Assembly (NCBI GenBank): GCA_030015575.1
Contig: CM057347.1
Coordinates: 506,295,176-506,359,175, forward strand
Direction: 5' to 3'
Source: Agapanthus africanus
Taxonomy: Eukaryota; Streptophyta; Magnoliopsida; Asparagales; Amaryllidaceae
Length of the DNA stretch: 64,000 nt
Position 1 is the first letter of the stretch; every line of letters starts with the position of its first letter. Positions 1-9,076 of the stretch are shown piece by piece. The translations under genes and the position numbers were made by a program. The notes beneath the pieces were generated by a model. The model did no database searches. It saw nothing but the letters and a program-made list of their open reading frames with translations, and was not told the origin of the DNA.

Positions 1-966
1 AATTACTCCCCCCCCTCCCCCTGTACAATTAACCCTAAGAAATTAATCTACCCTCACAAATTTTCATTTTGAAGACCGACCCTCCTTTTGTCGGGTCAAG
101 CCAGATGTTTTCCAAAAGCTATATGGGATTCCTGAGAGGAGATTCAACAAGGAGGTGTGCAGGTAATTAGCCGCCTCTCGGTTCGATTTTTTTTCCTCCC
201 AGTGTCAGTGCTGTACTCTTGTGTCATCGTCCTCATTTGTGATGCGGCTCCTGCAAGGATACAATAACTGCAGTTTATGGTGCCAATTCAGAGGAACTCA
301 AGAATTTCAATCGCACTGTAAGAAGAACCAAATAATCCCTCAAAGCTGTGGTTTGTTCTTCTATACTGCTGCCGAGTCAAATCTCATCCTAATATGCAAG
401 TTAAGTTGCTTATGCTAATGGAAATGCAAGGAAGAAATTCAAATCGGCTGCATATTCTTTGAATTGATTTAGTCTAAGTAAATATATGGTTACCGCATCG
501 TATCAATTCCTGATTCCCAAAACCGCACTATCGCATCGACAAAAATCAATAAATATTATAGGAACCGATTTTTGTAGAGTATCTGAATGCTTTTGTTTAG
601 TATATTGGTAATAAGTTTAGAAGCAACCTAAATTGACGATAAGACTAGAAAATTGCTTTGAAATGTTTTGGATGTGTACAATGTAAACAATGAGTTATGA
701 AGGAACAGCTTAGACTTTGGTTAATCGATGAAAACATGGATTGATGCTATAAGGAAGAATATAGATGGCAGTCGCTAGTTTAAGTGCAGTTGGTTGTTCA
801 TATTTAATGAATGGATTTTAAACACTAAAAAAATTTCATAAACCGAGATAATACTTGAATATATCTCGTATTCTAATCCGATCGGGTATGGGAAAATCAT
901 ATCTGTATCATTAAGATATACTTGTCTACGTGGTAGCTCTGCTTGTGCCCTAGCAAAAGATTGTGG
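1..966. other. Unassigned left-edge sequence
   Basis: No gene or transposable element is recognisable here. The longest open stretch is 65 codons (221-418, + strand), has no family resemblance, and is not convincing. A possible splice-donor-like CAG/GTAATT lies near 160 after a short open run, so a decayed host exon cannot be excluded, but I do not recognise the peptide. Base composition is ordinary for plant intergenic DNA. Confidence 0.3.
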
Positions 967-1039
967 GTCACCTCGTGGTATGTGGCGCATGTCCTTAGAA
1001 CAAAACAACAAGGACATGCGCCAAATAATATGAGGTGAC
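967..1039. repeat. Imperfect hairpin with a 14-bp perfect inner stem
   Basis: The inner arms TGGCGCATGTCCTT (983-996) and AAGGACATGCGCCA (1010-1023) pair perfectly around a 13-nt loop. An outer 8-bp stem GTCACCTC (967-974) pairs with GAGGTGAC (1032-1039). The two stems are separated by an asymmetric-sequence internal loop of 8 nt on each side. It could be a tiny foldback element, a small-RNA precursor-like fold, or the hairpin end of a decayed transposon. No target-site duplication is evident. Confidence 0.6.
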
Positions 1040-1689
1040 TTGTAACTGAGGGTATTTGAGATTATTTGGTAGTTTCTCGTAACTGAGCCAAATTATCAGA
1101 TAGTATTTTGGAATTAAGCCTATTTTATAGATTTGGTGCTGTATCGGATAGAATTTTGGAAAGATGTTTTTTTTTTCTTGGGAAGAGAAAGATAATTTGT
1201 GTTCAGAGGCTCATTAACAGAAGCAAGATTTTGTGCATCTTATATGAAGCAGCTGGAAGTTTTGATTCCGAGATGTTCTGGAGTTTCATCAGATTTTTGC
1301 TTAGCTTTAGATTTTAAATTGCTCCTGAAGTTGTAATTTGGTGGTGTTGGTTTTTGTTGTTGTGGATTGATTTTTAAAGGTAACATGTTTCACTATTGAA
1401 CCTAGTTATCATAAGAAAAGATGAATGAAGATGGAATGCAATTATTTTTATGTTTACAATTTGCAATGAAGTTTGAGTATGATAATTAATGTAGGTAATT
1501 TTTTTTTGGGTGACAGCTAGAATGCAGTTGTAATTTTATCTTGCTGGGACGGTTCAAACTGGACTGAAGGGAGGAGGAGTGTTTGTTTGGAGATATCATC
1601 ATAAATTATTGATAGGCGTTTTTGGACACTATGTTCCTCAATCGCTGTTCTTCCACGTAAGTAGAAGCAAACAACAAAACAAGAAGCAT
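1040..1689. other. Unassigned sequence
   Basis: This is AT-rich sequence with short open stretches only (69 codons at most, 1108-1317). I see no domain, RNA gene or transposon end in it. The word GTAACTGAG occurs at about 1042 and 1078, which is too little to define a repeat. Confidence 0.3.
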
Positions 1690-2225
1690 TGAGTGAACCT
1701 ATAGCGCAATCCGGGTATCCTTCACGACTACCTTGTTGTTTGTGCTTGTGTCTGTGCGTGGGTCACTTTTGGTTGCTTAAAGGCAGCCACAAATGATTCA
1801 ATGTCACTTGCGATTAGATCCTTCACTTGTCCCTTTAGGGCGAGGGGTGGATCTTCCCCGTGTACTCTACTCTATAAGCTCAAGCCTCGTCCTATTGAGT
1901 CAAGATCCAAAACTAAAAACAACGGTCCTAAAAGAAATCCTCTTTTCTTATATAGAGCGCAACTTTTGGAGTGCTTTTCTCGATTGGACTCTCGATAAGA
2001 TCGACCTGATCTCAAAATAAGCTTACCTAAACGTCACTTATAGAGTGGATTGTTGAAAGAGTGGAAAGAAGGCCGCCCAGAGGAAAGCCCGCCCCGGGGT
2101 ATTTTGAATGATCAGCCGTTCGTGATGATACATTGATAAGAAAGGCCCAGAAATCGATATAGGTTGTATTTCATAAGTAGCAAGGGCTCGCACGCAATGC
2201 ACGGATACAAAATCCAAAGTAAAAA
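1690..2225. other. GC-richer tract resembling plant organelle (mitochondrial) DNA
   Basis: This stretch is visibly richer in G and C than its AT-rich flanks. It has the even-composition, purine-run style typical of plant mitochondrial intergenic DNA, for example AAGAAGGCCGCCCAGAGG near 2070. It ends abruptly at the AT-rich sequence before the MITE. Two overlapping 65-75 codon frames (1793-2020 and 1801-1998) show no domain I can name. The assignment as a nuclear copy of organelle DNA is a guess from composition and style; decayed host sequence is the alternative. Confidence 0.25.
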
Positions 2226-2233
2226 AAATCATA

Positions 2234-2566
2234 CTCCCTCCCTCCGTTCACATTTACTTGTCATTTTAGGAAGTTTTTTGTCCTAAATTATTTGTCCTTT
2301 TATGATATAGAGATGAATAGTATTGAATTTCTTACCACATTTATTATTTTGTTTTGTAAAATATTTAAACTACCCTCATTTAAATAGCATTGGTGCAAGG
2401 TTTCAAAGAAAATTTTAAAAAATGAGAATACAATATTCATTTAATATGAGAATAATTTAGGAAAATTTAGTAGGATGACAATACTATAATATTTTTTTTA
2501 AATAGACTTTAAATCATATCTTAATTGGCGTGCAAAAGCCTAAAAGGACAAGTAATTGAGAGGGAC
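2234..2566. mobile_element. Stowaway-like MITE (Tc1/mariner-derived)
   Basis: The left end reads CTCCCTCCCTCCGTTC and leads to ATTTACTTGTC. The right end reads GACAAGTAATTGAGAGGGAC, which is its imperfect inverted complement. The unit is about 333 bp, AT-rich inside and non-coding. TA dinucleotides flank both ends (2232-2233 and 2567-2568), as expected for the TA target of plant mariner-type elements. The CTCCCTCCGT start is the hallmark of Stowaway MITEs, which are moved in trans by mariner-like transposases. Confidence 0.8.
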
Positions 2567-2649
2567 TATTAATTTTAAAAGTTTATTGTTTTATGATTTA
2601 TAAAATGTAATATTTTATATTTAAGAACTTCATATATAAAAAATAATTA

Positions 2650-4330
2650 ACCTGCAAATACTTCACCAGCATTTTAATATTTTCTTTGCAATAACATATG
2701 AAAATCGCGGAATTTTTAAAAATCTCAAATTTTTTCTTTTTTTTCTATTTCATAATATTTGTTTCTTATAACACGCAAAAATCATGAAATGCATAAAATT
2801 CCTAATTTTTTTTTGTTTTTTACCTTTTCAGCATTTTGCACGCACACGGATATGGTGAAATTTTTAAAATCTCAAGATTTCTGTTTTCTTCGGGTTTTCA
2901 ATATTTTCCTTGTTATAGCATAAAAAATCATGAAATTTTCAAAAATAAAATATTTTTTATTAGGTATTTTAATATTTTCCATGATATAGAACACTGACAT
3001 CGTAAAACCTTCAAAAATCTCGATAGTTTCTAGCATTTTCCCTTTTTCAATATTATGCGTGCTATTCACACAAAAATCAAGAATTTTTCAAAAATCTCAC
3101 TTTTTCTATTTTCTTCGATTATTTAATATTTTGCATGCTAGAATCGTGAAATTTTAAAAAATCCCAAAATTATTTGTTTTATTCAATTACAATGTTTTGC
3201 ATGCGATCATATGAAAATTGTGTAATTTTCAAAAAAATATTTTTTTATTGTCTTCAGTTTTTCAATATTTTGCTTTTCAAAAAATTTAGTTTTTCTTATT
3301 TTTCAATATTTTGCATAATATATAACATATGAAAATCGCGGAATTTTAAAATTTCAAATCCTTTTACGCTCTTCGGGTTTTTAATATTTTGCTTGTTATG
3401 AATTTTCCAAAATTTTGCATACGAAAGTAGCGATATCTTCATAAATCCCAAAATTTTCTCTTTGCTTCATATTTTCCATATTTTGCTTGTTATGAATTTT
3501 CCAAAAATTAAAAAAAATTATGTTTTCTTTAAATATTCAATATTTTACAAGCCATAAAACTCTCGCGAAAGTTTTGAAAATCTTAATATTTTCTGTTTTT
3601 CAATATTTTTCTTATTACAGCACACACACAAATATCGCTAACATTTTAATTTTTTTTATGTTATTTCCAATTTTGAAATATTAAAAATTACCATTAACTA
3701 TTAACTAATGTATTAAACTTCTGAAGATTAATTATAACTAACTGTTATGATACGTAAAATAATAAATTCTGTGTATGCTTGGTTTTTCTTCTATTTTTTA
3801 ATATCTTGTTTCTTATATAGCACACAATAATCATTAAATTTGAAAAAAATCTAAATAACTTGTTATTATGCACATGAAAATCGTGGAATTTCAAAAATCT
3901 TAAAATTTTCTGTTTTCTTCGGTGTTTTGTTATTTTGTTTACTGTATAAAGCATGAAAAGTGTAATATTTTTAAAATCTTAAAAATTTCAGTTTTATTCG
4001 GGTTTTCAACATTTTGCTAGTTATAATAAACGAAAATGGCAAACTTTTCAGAAATCTCAAAATTTGTTGTTATCTTTAATTTTTCAATATTTTGCATGAT
4101 ATACACATGAAAATTTCAAATTTTCTATTTTCTTAAAATTTTTAATATTTTACATGCTATATATATAGCTTATAGCAAATGAAAATAGTGATTTTTTAGA
4201 AATGTCAAAAAATTTCATTTTCTTTGGTTTTCTACGCTCTTTGTTTGCAGCACCAGATGAAAATCGTAATTTTTTTTATCGATATTTCAATATTTTACAA
4301 GTAAAATCTAAATGGTGAGGAAAAAAAAAG
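2650..4330. repeat. Diverged AT-rich tandem repeat, period about 65-75 bp
   Basis: The same block order recurs roughly every 70 bp: GAAAATCGTGGAATTTTC, then AAAAATCTCAAAATTTTC, then TGTTTTCTTCGGGTTTTC, then AATATTTTGCATGCTATA with variants. Clear phase marks of the AATATTTT(G/C)C word occur near 2685, 2750, 2826, 2892, 2965, 3050, 3125, 3190, 3260, 3305, 3375, 3480, 3540, 3600, 4010, 4085 and 4140. Copies differ by many substitutions and small indels, so the array is old. It carries no coding frame beyond about 70 codons. Confidence 0.65.
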
Positions 4331-4647
4331 ATTTTTAAAAAGAGGGCTAATCAAAATTTTTTCAGCATATAAGCTTAGCTCTGGGATAAAAGAGTGCCAA
4401 GTATCGATAAGGAGACGATAAAAAAATTTCATGATCCAAATATAGTAAGAGAAATAAATAGGGGCTAGGTAATAAATTTTTCATCGAACTTCCAATGTTA
4501 ATAAAAATTATTTCAAGAAATATTTTTTCATTTAACTTGATATATATTATTATATAGATAGCCAAATGTAATCCTTTCTTAAAACCATATTATAAATTAA
4601 TTTGAAATGTAAAATAGATTTTTTTTGTTAGCCAAAACCTAATGTGC
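4331..4647. other. AT-rich unassigned spacer
   Basis: This AT-rich sequence follows the tandem array. A 67-codon minus-strand frame (4362-4565) has no recognisable content. I see nothing else. Confidence 0.3.
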
Positions 4648-4705
4648 AAGCACGAATTGAAACTCTGGACTTTTGCTCAATGACAAGAGGCTTTACCAGT
4701 AGGAA
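4648..4705 (-). repeat. tRNA-like remnant (possible SINE head)
   Basis: On the minus strand the segment reads ACTGGTAAAGCCTC, then about 30 bases, then GAGTTTCAATTCGTGC. This resembles a decayed A box followed by a B box (consensus GGTTCGAATCC) of a tRNA-derived sequence. No terminal duplication or A-rich tail is clear. It may be a piece of a tRNA-derived SINE or of the same tRNA-like module found in the long LTRs of this window. Confidence 0.3.
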
Positions 4706-5256
4706 TGTAAAATATATTCGAAATGAAAAGATATTCCGTTGGTCATGTTGTCAATGAAACATGAATATCACTCGGGTTGAAATTAGGTCGGGTCGGACGA
4801 GTTTTTCAACAATTTTGTGCCCGACTTAAAAATTTAACCTAAGCCCCAAATCCTGACCAAACCTATCTAGTATTGCAATATTATATACCCAAAACTCGGT
4901 CAGGTTTTAAGTTTCGTGGTTTCAACGGACGGGTTAAGTTTTATCGGGTTTTTTGGGTTTATCCATTGATTAGATGTACATTATAACATATATATTATAA
5001 AGAAAACTACGAAAAAGTCCATAAAATATTATCAAAAATTACAAAATAGTATAGAAGATAGCACATTCTGCAACTTACATCAGTTCATAATTTTTGTACA
5101 ACAGTTAAAAACTTGGAAGAAAAGATTCATGTTTACAAGTGTATTGAAACTTGTAGGTTTTTGCATTTATTGGGTGGATTTATTAAAGCATCTTCGTGTT
5201 GGACGGGGTTTTAAACACAATGTTTGGAAAGGCACGTTTTAAGCCAAACCCAAAAA
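4706..5256. other. Unassigned sequence with hAT-like GGGTCGGGTCGG composition
   Basis: GGTCGGGTCGGACG near 4785 and GGGTTAAGTTTTATCGGG near 4930 resemble the subterminal repeats of plant hAT-type non-autonomous elements. A comparable stretch lies on the far side of the foldback MITE (5805-5935) and ends in TTTCACCCCTA. The two may be halves of one decayed hAT-like element split by that MITE. No target-site duplication was found, so this stays tentative. Confidence 0.25.
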
Positions 5257-5804
5257 GGAAAAATGACTCTAACTTCCTGGCCTTTAAAATGCAATTTGAA
5301 AAACTCTCCAGCAAAAAAACGGTGAAAAACTACCTAGATCAAAAAAGTTAAAGGTTTAAGTCCCTATAGTTTAAACAACCACTTTTTATATTTTAATATT
5401 CTCATATTACCCTTATCAACTTTTGGTAAATAATTGTACATTAACTGCTACACTTAACAGATAATTGCTATATTTATCAAATGTAGCAGTTTATATTAAC
5501 CGCTATGCTTAGCAGATAACTGCTACATTTATTAGATATATCAGTTTACCTACAAAATGTAGCGGTTTACTGTTAAATGTAGCAGTTTACTGTTAAATAT
5601 AGCAATTTACTGTTAAATGTAGCAGTTATCTGCCAGAAGTTGATAGGAGTAATATGAGAATATTAAAACGTAAAAAATGATTGTTTATACTATAGAGACC
5701 TAAACCTATAAATTTTTGGATCGGGAGAGTTCTTCATTAGATTTTTTTCCCAATGAGTTTTTCCTATTGGGTTTTGGACCTAGGAAGTTGGACTCATTTT
5801 TTCC
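5257..5804. mobile_element. Foldback MITE with arms of about 170 bp
   Basis: The left arm (5257 to about 5425) and the right arm (about 5637-5804) are imperfect inverted complements over almost their whole length. Examples are GGAAAAATGACTCTAACTTC at the left against the complement of GAAGTTGGACTCATTTTTTC at the right, and TTTTAATATTCTCATATTAC present in both orientations. The central 210 bp consists of short tandem repeats built on TGTAGCAGTTTACTG. The element has no coding capacity. The long arms suggest a Mutator-like or foldback MITE. A clean target-site duplication was not identified. Confidence 0.7.
5437..5632. repeat. 20-bp minisatellite inside the foldback MITE
   Basis: Tandem copies of a unit close to TGTTAAATGTAGCAGTTTAC are clearest at 5560-5632. 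More diverged copies reading GCTACATTTATTAGATAT and similar, partly in opposite orientation, precede them. The repeat fills the loop of the foldback structure. Confidence 0.6.
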
Positions 5805-6086
5805 AAAGTTTTTTAATAAAGGGTAAACCTGTCTAAACGGGTTCGAATGGGTATATGTGAGTCGAGAACTCCGAAAAAATCGGGTCTGCTCGGATTCAGG
5901 TCAAACTCGACACGTGCAACTTTCACCCCTACTCCAAATGGGATAAATCTAAATGGTCGTGAGCCCATGACATACATGGTCCAGGCTGGGTTTTCCAACC
6001 CGAACCATATTCAAACATACTAGACCTGACCCAACCAAGAACTCGTTTGCTAATGATTTGACTTATAACGGCTAGTTTTTTGTGTG
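5805..6086. other. Possible hAT-like right part and unassigned sequence
   Basis: AACGGGTTCGAATGGG and ACTCGACACGTGCAACTTTC, followed by ACCCCTA, resemble subterminal and terminal sequence of a hAT-type non-autonomous element, possibly paired with 4780-4960. The minus-strand frames of 61-65 codons here are composition artefacts. Confidence 0.2.
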
Positions 6087-6804
6087 GGGCTATAAAAATG
6101 TTTTGGGTTGGATTTTTGAGCATCAATCACTTAGAGATTTCAGTTTGCAATATTCAAAAGTGATCTTCAAAAAGAAAATCTCATCTCTGGTGAGAATTTG
6201 ATTGTGTTTTCATTTGTTTATCCAAATCATTTTCACTCACTCACCCAAGAGCTTCTATTTGCTATCCATTTTCTTGAGTATTAGTGAACTTTATTGTAAA
6301 ACTCTTTTGAGAGTATCTTGAGTTTGTAATTTGCCTTCTTTCTTTGTATGAGACCTCTTGAGTGCAAGAGTGTTTTTGTAAGAGAGAAGAGCGTGAAAAA
6401 CCTTGTAGAGATGAGTGTTGTTCGTAGTGACGAACAACGTGCGGTCTTTTGAGGAGACGTGTTAGGTTTAGCCTTCATCAGAAGCGAGGTTGTGTGTTGC
6501 TGCGGGCAACGTGTTTTTATTTTCAAGAGAAAGACGTGTTTAATGGAACATGCTCGTGCGCTTAAACAAAGTGGACTAGCGTATCTCCAAAACCACTATA
6601 AACCTTGCGTTTGCAATTTCTTACTCTCTAATTGCTTCTTTGCTTTAGCTTAGAAATTGCATGCTTGTTCCCTACTTGCTCTATATGCTCATTACTTGAT
6701 ATTGTTGCTTGCTTGTGATTTATGTTGCACAATTGTAATTTAGCTTAGTCTCTATCTCTATTGGATTATCTTTTGCTTAGTTATTCAATTGTGGTTTGTA
6801 TTTA
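6087..6804 (+). mobile_element. Copia-LTR-like remnant, left part (fossil)
   Basis: A TATA-like CTATAAAAATG lies at about 6089. It is followed by a leader-like stretch rich in GAGTATCTTGAG and TAAAACTC words. On the other side of the Cassandra insertion (7505-7590) the sequence ends with TATTCACCCCCCTCTAAG, a phrase I associate with the LTR/leader junction of SIRE/Maximus-type copia elements. The two sides read as one sequence split by Cassandra element I. No pol coding follows, so at most an LTR with a stub survives. Confidence is limited. Confidence 0.35.
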
Positions 6805-7073
6805 TGTCGCGCCCCCCACCCCCAACACGGACGGTATTGTCTGCTTTGGCCGAAACCGCACGATTTTGTCCTTCGAAACGAACCAAACCCAACCAGGGGC
6901 CACTTCACCTATCCCAGAATTTCCCTGTCTCTTTAGGAATGTATTCCGAAGATTCCCCATATTGTTCTACAGTGAGTCCCACGGACTGAAGAGGCAGCCT
7001 CCACGGATTCAAGAGGTAGCTCCCGCCCTTTGGCATGGCACTTTATTCCGTGAGCAAAGACCGGGGCCCGACA

Positions 7074-7148
7074 TCCTCCCCACCTTTGAATAATGGTTCG
7101 TCCTCAAACCACAGACCTAATATTGAGGGACCGGCTCTGATACCAATA
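7074..7148 (-). promoter_or_regulatory. Internal region and primer binding site of Cassandra I
   Basis: This 75-bp region lies between the two LTRs. Its right end contains GGCTCTGATACCA, the reverse complement of TGGTATCAGAGCC, which pairs with the 3' end of initiator Met-tRNA and primes reverse transcription. Such a minimal internal region is usual for TRIM elements. Confidence 0.8.
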
Positions 7149-7242
7149 TGTCATGCCCTACTTCAACACAGACGGTGTTGTCTGCTCTGGCAGAAACCGC
7201 ACGGTTTTGTCCTTCGAACCGAACTGGACCTGACCAGGGGCC

Positions 7243-7312
7243 ACTTTCCAGGAGGTCACCCATCTCAGAATTTCCCTGGCCCGAGCACGCTTAACTACAG
7301 AGTTTTCAAGCT
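7243..7312 (-). other. 5S rRNA-derived Pol III promoter segment in a Cassandra LTR
   Basis: Read on the minus strand, this contains TTAAGCGTGCTCGGGCC (5S A-box region) and then GATGGGTGACCTCCTGG (intermediate element and C box). These match the plant 5S rRNA core in order and spacing. It is a captured promoter within an LTR, not a functional 5S gene, because the 5' and 3' thirds of 5S rRNA are absent. Confidence 0.85.
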
Positions 7313-7504
7313 CTTGTAGTACCGGTTTACTTAAAAAGCGTCTCTGTGTTATAGGAGTGGTATCATTCCATTTATAATTATGATCTGCCCTCTTTCAAAA
7401 TATATTCCGAAGATTCTCCATTGTTCTACAGTGGGTCCCCACCTTTTGGTGTGACATTTTGTTCTGTATGACACTTTATTCCGTGAGCAAGGCCCGATAA
7501 TTTA

Positions 7505-7719
7505 CAAGTATAGTTTATAATTTTTAAATTGGGCATACTGGTGGTGTAATCATATTCACCCCCCTCTAAGATTACTAGTCAGGTACGGTTTCGAATACAT
7601 GCTCGAATATGCTTTAGTCATTAAAAGCGAGAATAGGGATCGATGGATTGTTGCGATGACATAGGAGATGGAGTCACTTCGAAAAACCGATACATGGAGA
7701 TTGACAGAGCTATCGAAAG
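7505..7719 (+). mobile_element. Copia-LTR-like remnant, right part (fossil)
   Basis: This continues the sequence interrupted at 6804. It contains TATTCACCCCCCTCTAAG near 7553 and then about 130 bp that could be the start of an internal region. Long LTR copy B cuts it off at 7720. No reading frame of note is present. Confidence 0.3.
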
Positions 7720-7924
7720 TGTAACGACCCTGAAATTATAATACTCTTGTATAAATTCAATGTTATATAAAGGAGTGTCACGCCCCATCCTCAACATAGA
7801 CGGTATTTGTAACGACCATGAATTTTCTATACAAAATTTTTCTTCTTAAAGTACAGAAATGAGTTTGCAAGCCTGAGCACAATTTAAAAGTTATTCTTGT
7901 TTAAGAACAGCTAGAAAACACTTA

Positions 7925-7978
7925 TAGCTAATTGGTAAAGCCTTGCACTGCTGTGACGTGGCCCTTGTGTTCGAATCC
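7925..7978 (+). promoter_or_regulatory. tRNA-like A and B boxes in long LTR A
   Basis: TAGCTAATTGG (7925-7935) fits the Pol III A-box consensus and GTTCGAATCC (7969-7978) fits the B box. The spacing of 44 bp is that of tRNA genes. It lies about 120 bp after the LTR start, upstream of the TATA box. The rest of a tRNA cloverleaf is not evident, so this is not a tRNA gene. Confidence 0.65.
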
Positions 7979-8360
7979 CATCAGCCACATATTATTTTTT
8001 CCTGATTTTTCTTTTAAACTTTTTAAAAGCCCAAAAGTTTACACGTGCACTGCACATAAAATGAAAAGTCTGAAGAAATCAAACATGTGCAAATTAGAGT
8101 TAATACAAGCAGGGACATGTGGCCAAAATCCAGAACCTCAACTCAACAAATGGACCGGCGAGATCGGTCTTGAGGCTGGCGACGGCGGGCGTCCATAGGG
8201 GAAAAGCCCCCGTGTTTTGCAAACAAACCCTTTGGCCTACCCCCATTACTCATGCACTGTTTGTTTTCTCGGCAATTTAACAGAGAATTCAATTTCACAT
8301 TTAATCCAATTTTAAATGCATTTTAATTCATTCTTTCAATTCCAAAACCCTAATTCCATA

Positions 8361-8370
8361 CTATAAATAC
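8361..8370 (+). promoter_or_regulatory. TATA box of long LTR A
   Basis: CTATAAATAC lies in the same context (AAACCCTAATTC upstream) as the TATA boxes of copies H and B. It is the likely Pol II promoter of the LTR, separating U3 from R. Confidence 0.6.
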
Positions 8371-9051
8371 AATCTCATACCCTAGCCCCTCCTCATTCTG
8401 AAATCTCTAGCCAAAATTATCAAATTTTTCTAAGTACAAGTGGAGTAGAAGTGGAGTTAGCCCAAGGTCAACTTCCGACAAGAAAACAAAGCAATCCCGG
8501 CGACCCCGCGACGCCACGGCGACTACACAACCTTCTTCTACCTTATCTTCACCCTTCTAGCTAGTAAGTCCTACCCCATTCCTCTCTTTCTACAATAAAA
8601 ATTCTCTTTTTCCAAAACATGTCGGTAAGTGGAGTTATACCGACATTTGATTCTAAAATCTTTGAAACTATTATTTTTCTTAAGAATTGCTCATTCATGT
8701 TTTTATACCTTACTTGTTAATCATAAACTAATATTTAGAAATAATTTTCATTCTAAAACTCCATATTAAATAACTTTAATTAAAATTTTACATTTAAATA
8801 CCATGAATTTTATATACGTCATCTGTTAAATATTTTGATTAGCATACCTGTAGAAAACTTCACGGTGTAATAACCAACCTCTCACATACACACATATTGA
8901 TATAGCACGATTCTCTTTGAAACATATTTTCGTGGCAAATACAATATTTCATTTAAATACCATGAACTATAAAAACCGATTTTTCTTTGAATTGTATTAT
9001 CAAACTCTTTGCAATTATGTCTCTACAATCCATTTTGGGGAACCCAGTATT

Positions 9052-9076
9052 GGATGGTGCGGATTATCGCACATCC
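9052..9076. repeat. Conserved hairpin in long LTR A
   Basis: GGATGGTGCG and CGCACATCC pair around GATTAT. The same fold is present at 55132-55156 (copy H) and, inverted, near 14023-14048 (copy C), although the surrounding sequence has drifted. Its function is unknown. Confidence 0.5.

Larger units (their letters stand above)
6805..7499 (-). mobile_element. Cassandra-type TRIM retrotransposon I, two LTRs
   Basis: The layout is LTR (6805-7073), short internal region (7074-7148), LTR (7149-7499), flanked by the perfect TSD ATTTA (6800-6804 and 7500-7504). The LTRs begin TGTCGCGCCC or TGTCATGCCC on the plus strand. The complement of GGTATCAGAGCC, the initiator Met-tRNA primer site, sits in the internal region beside the right LTR, so the element reads on the minus strand. 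The right LTR carries a 5S rRNA-derived segment, the defining mark of Cassandra TRIMs, which have no coding capacity and are copied in trans. The left LTR is shorter in the 5S part. The element looks structurally whole. Confidence 0.88.

Noticed and set aside
2650-4330. CRISPR-like or centromeric array
   Set aside because: Units are degenerate, contiguous and AT-rich without constant repeats and unique spacers, and the context is plant nuclear DNA. No centromere-specific retroelement signature is present.
6761-7319. Overlapping frames of 66-110 codons rich in Pro and Arg
   Set aside because: They lie in Cassandra LTRs, which are non-coding. The openness follows GC-rich composition.
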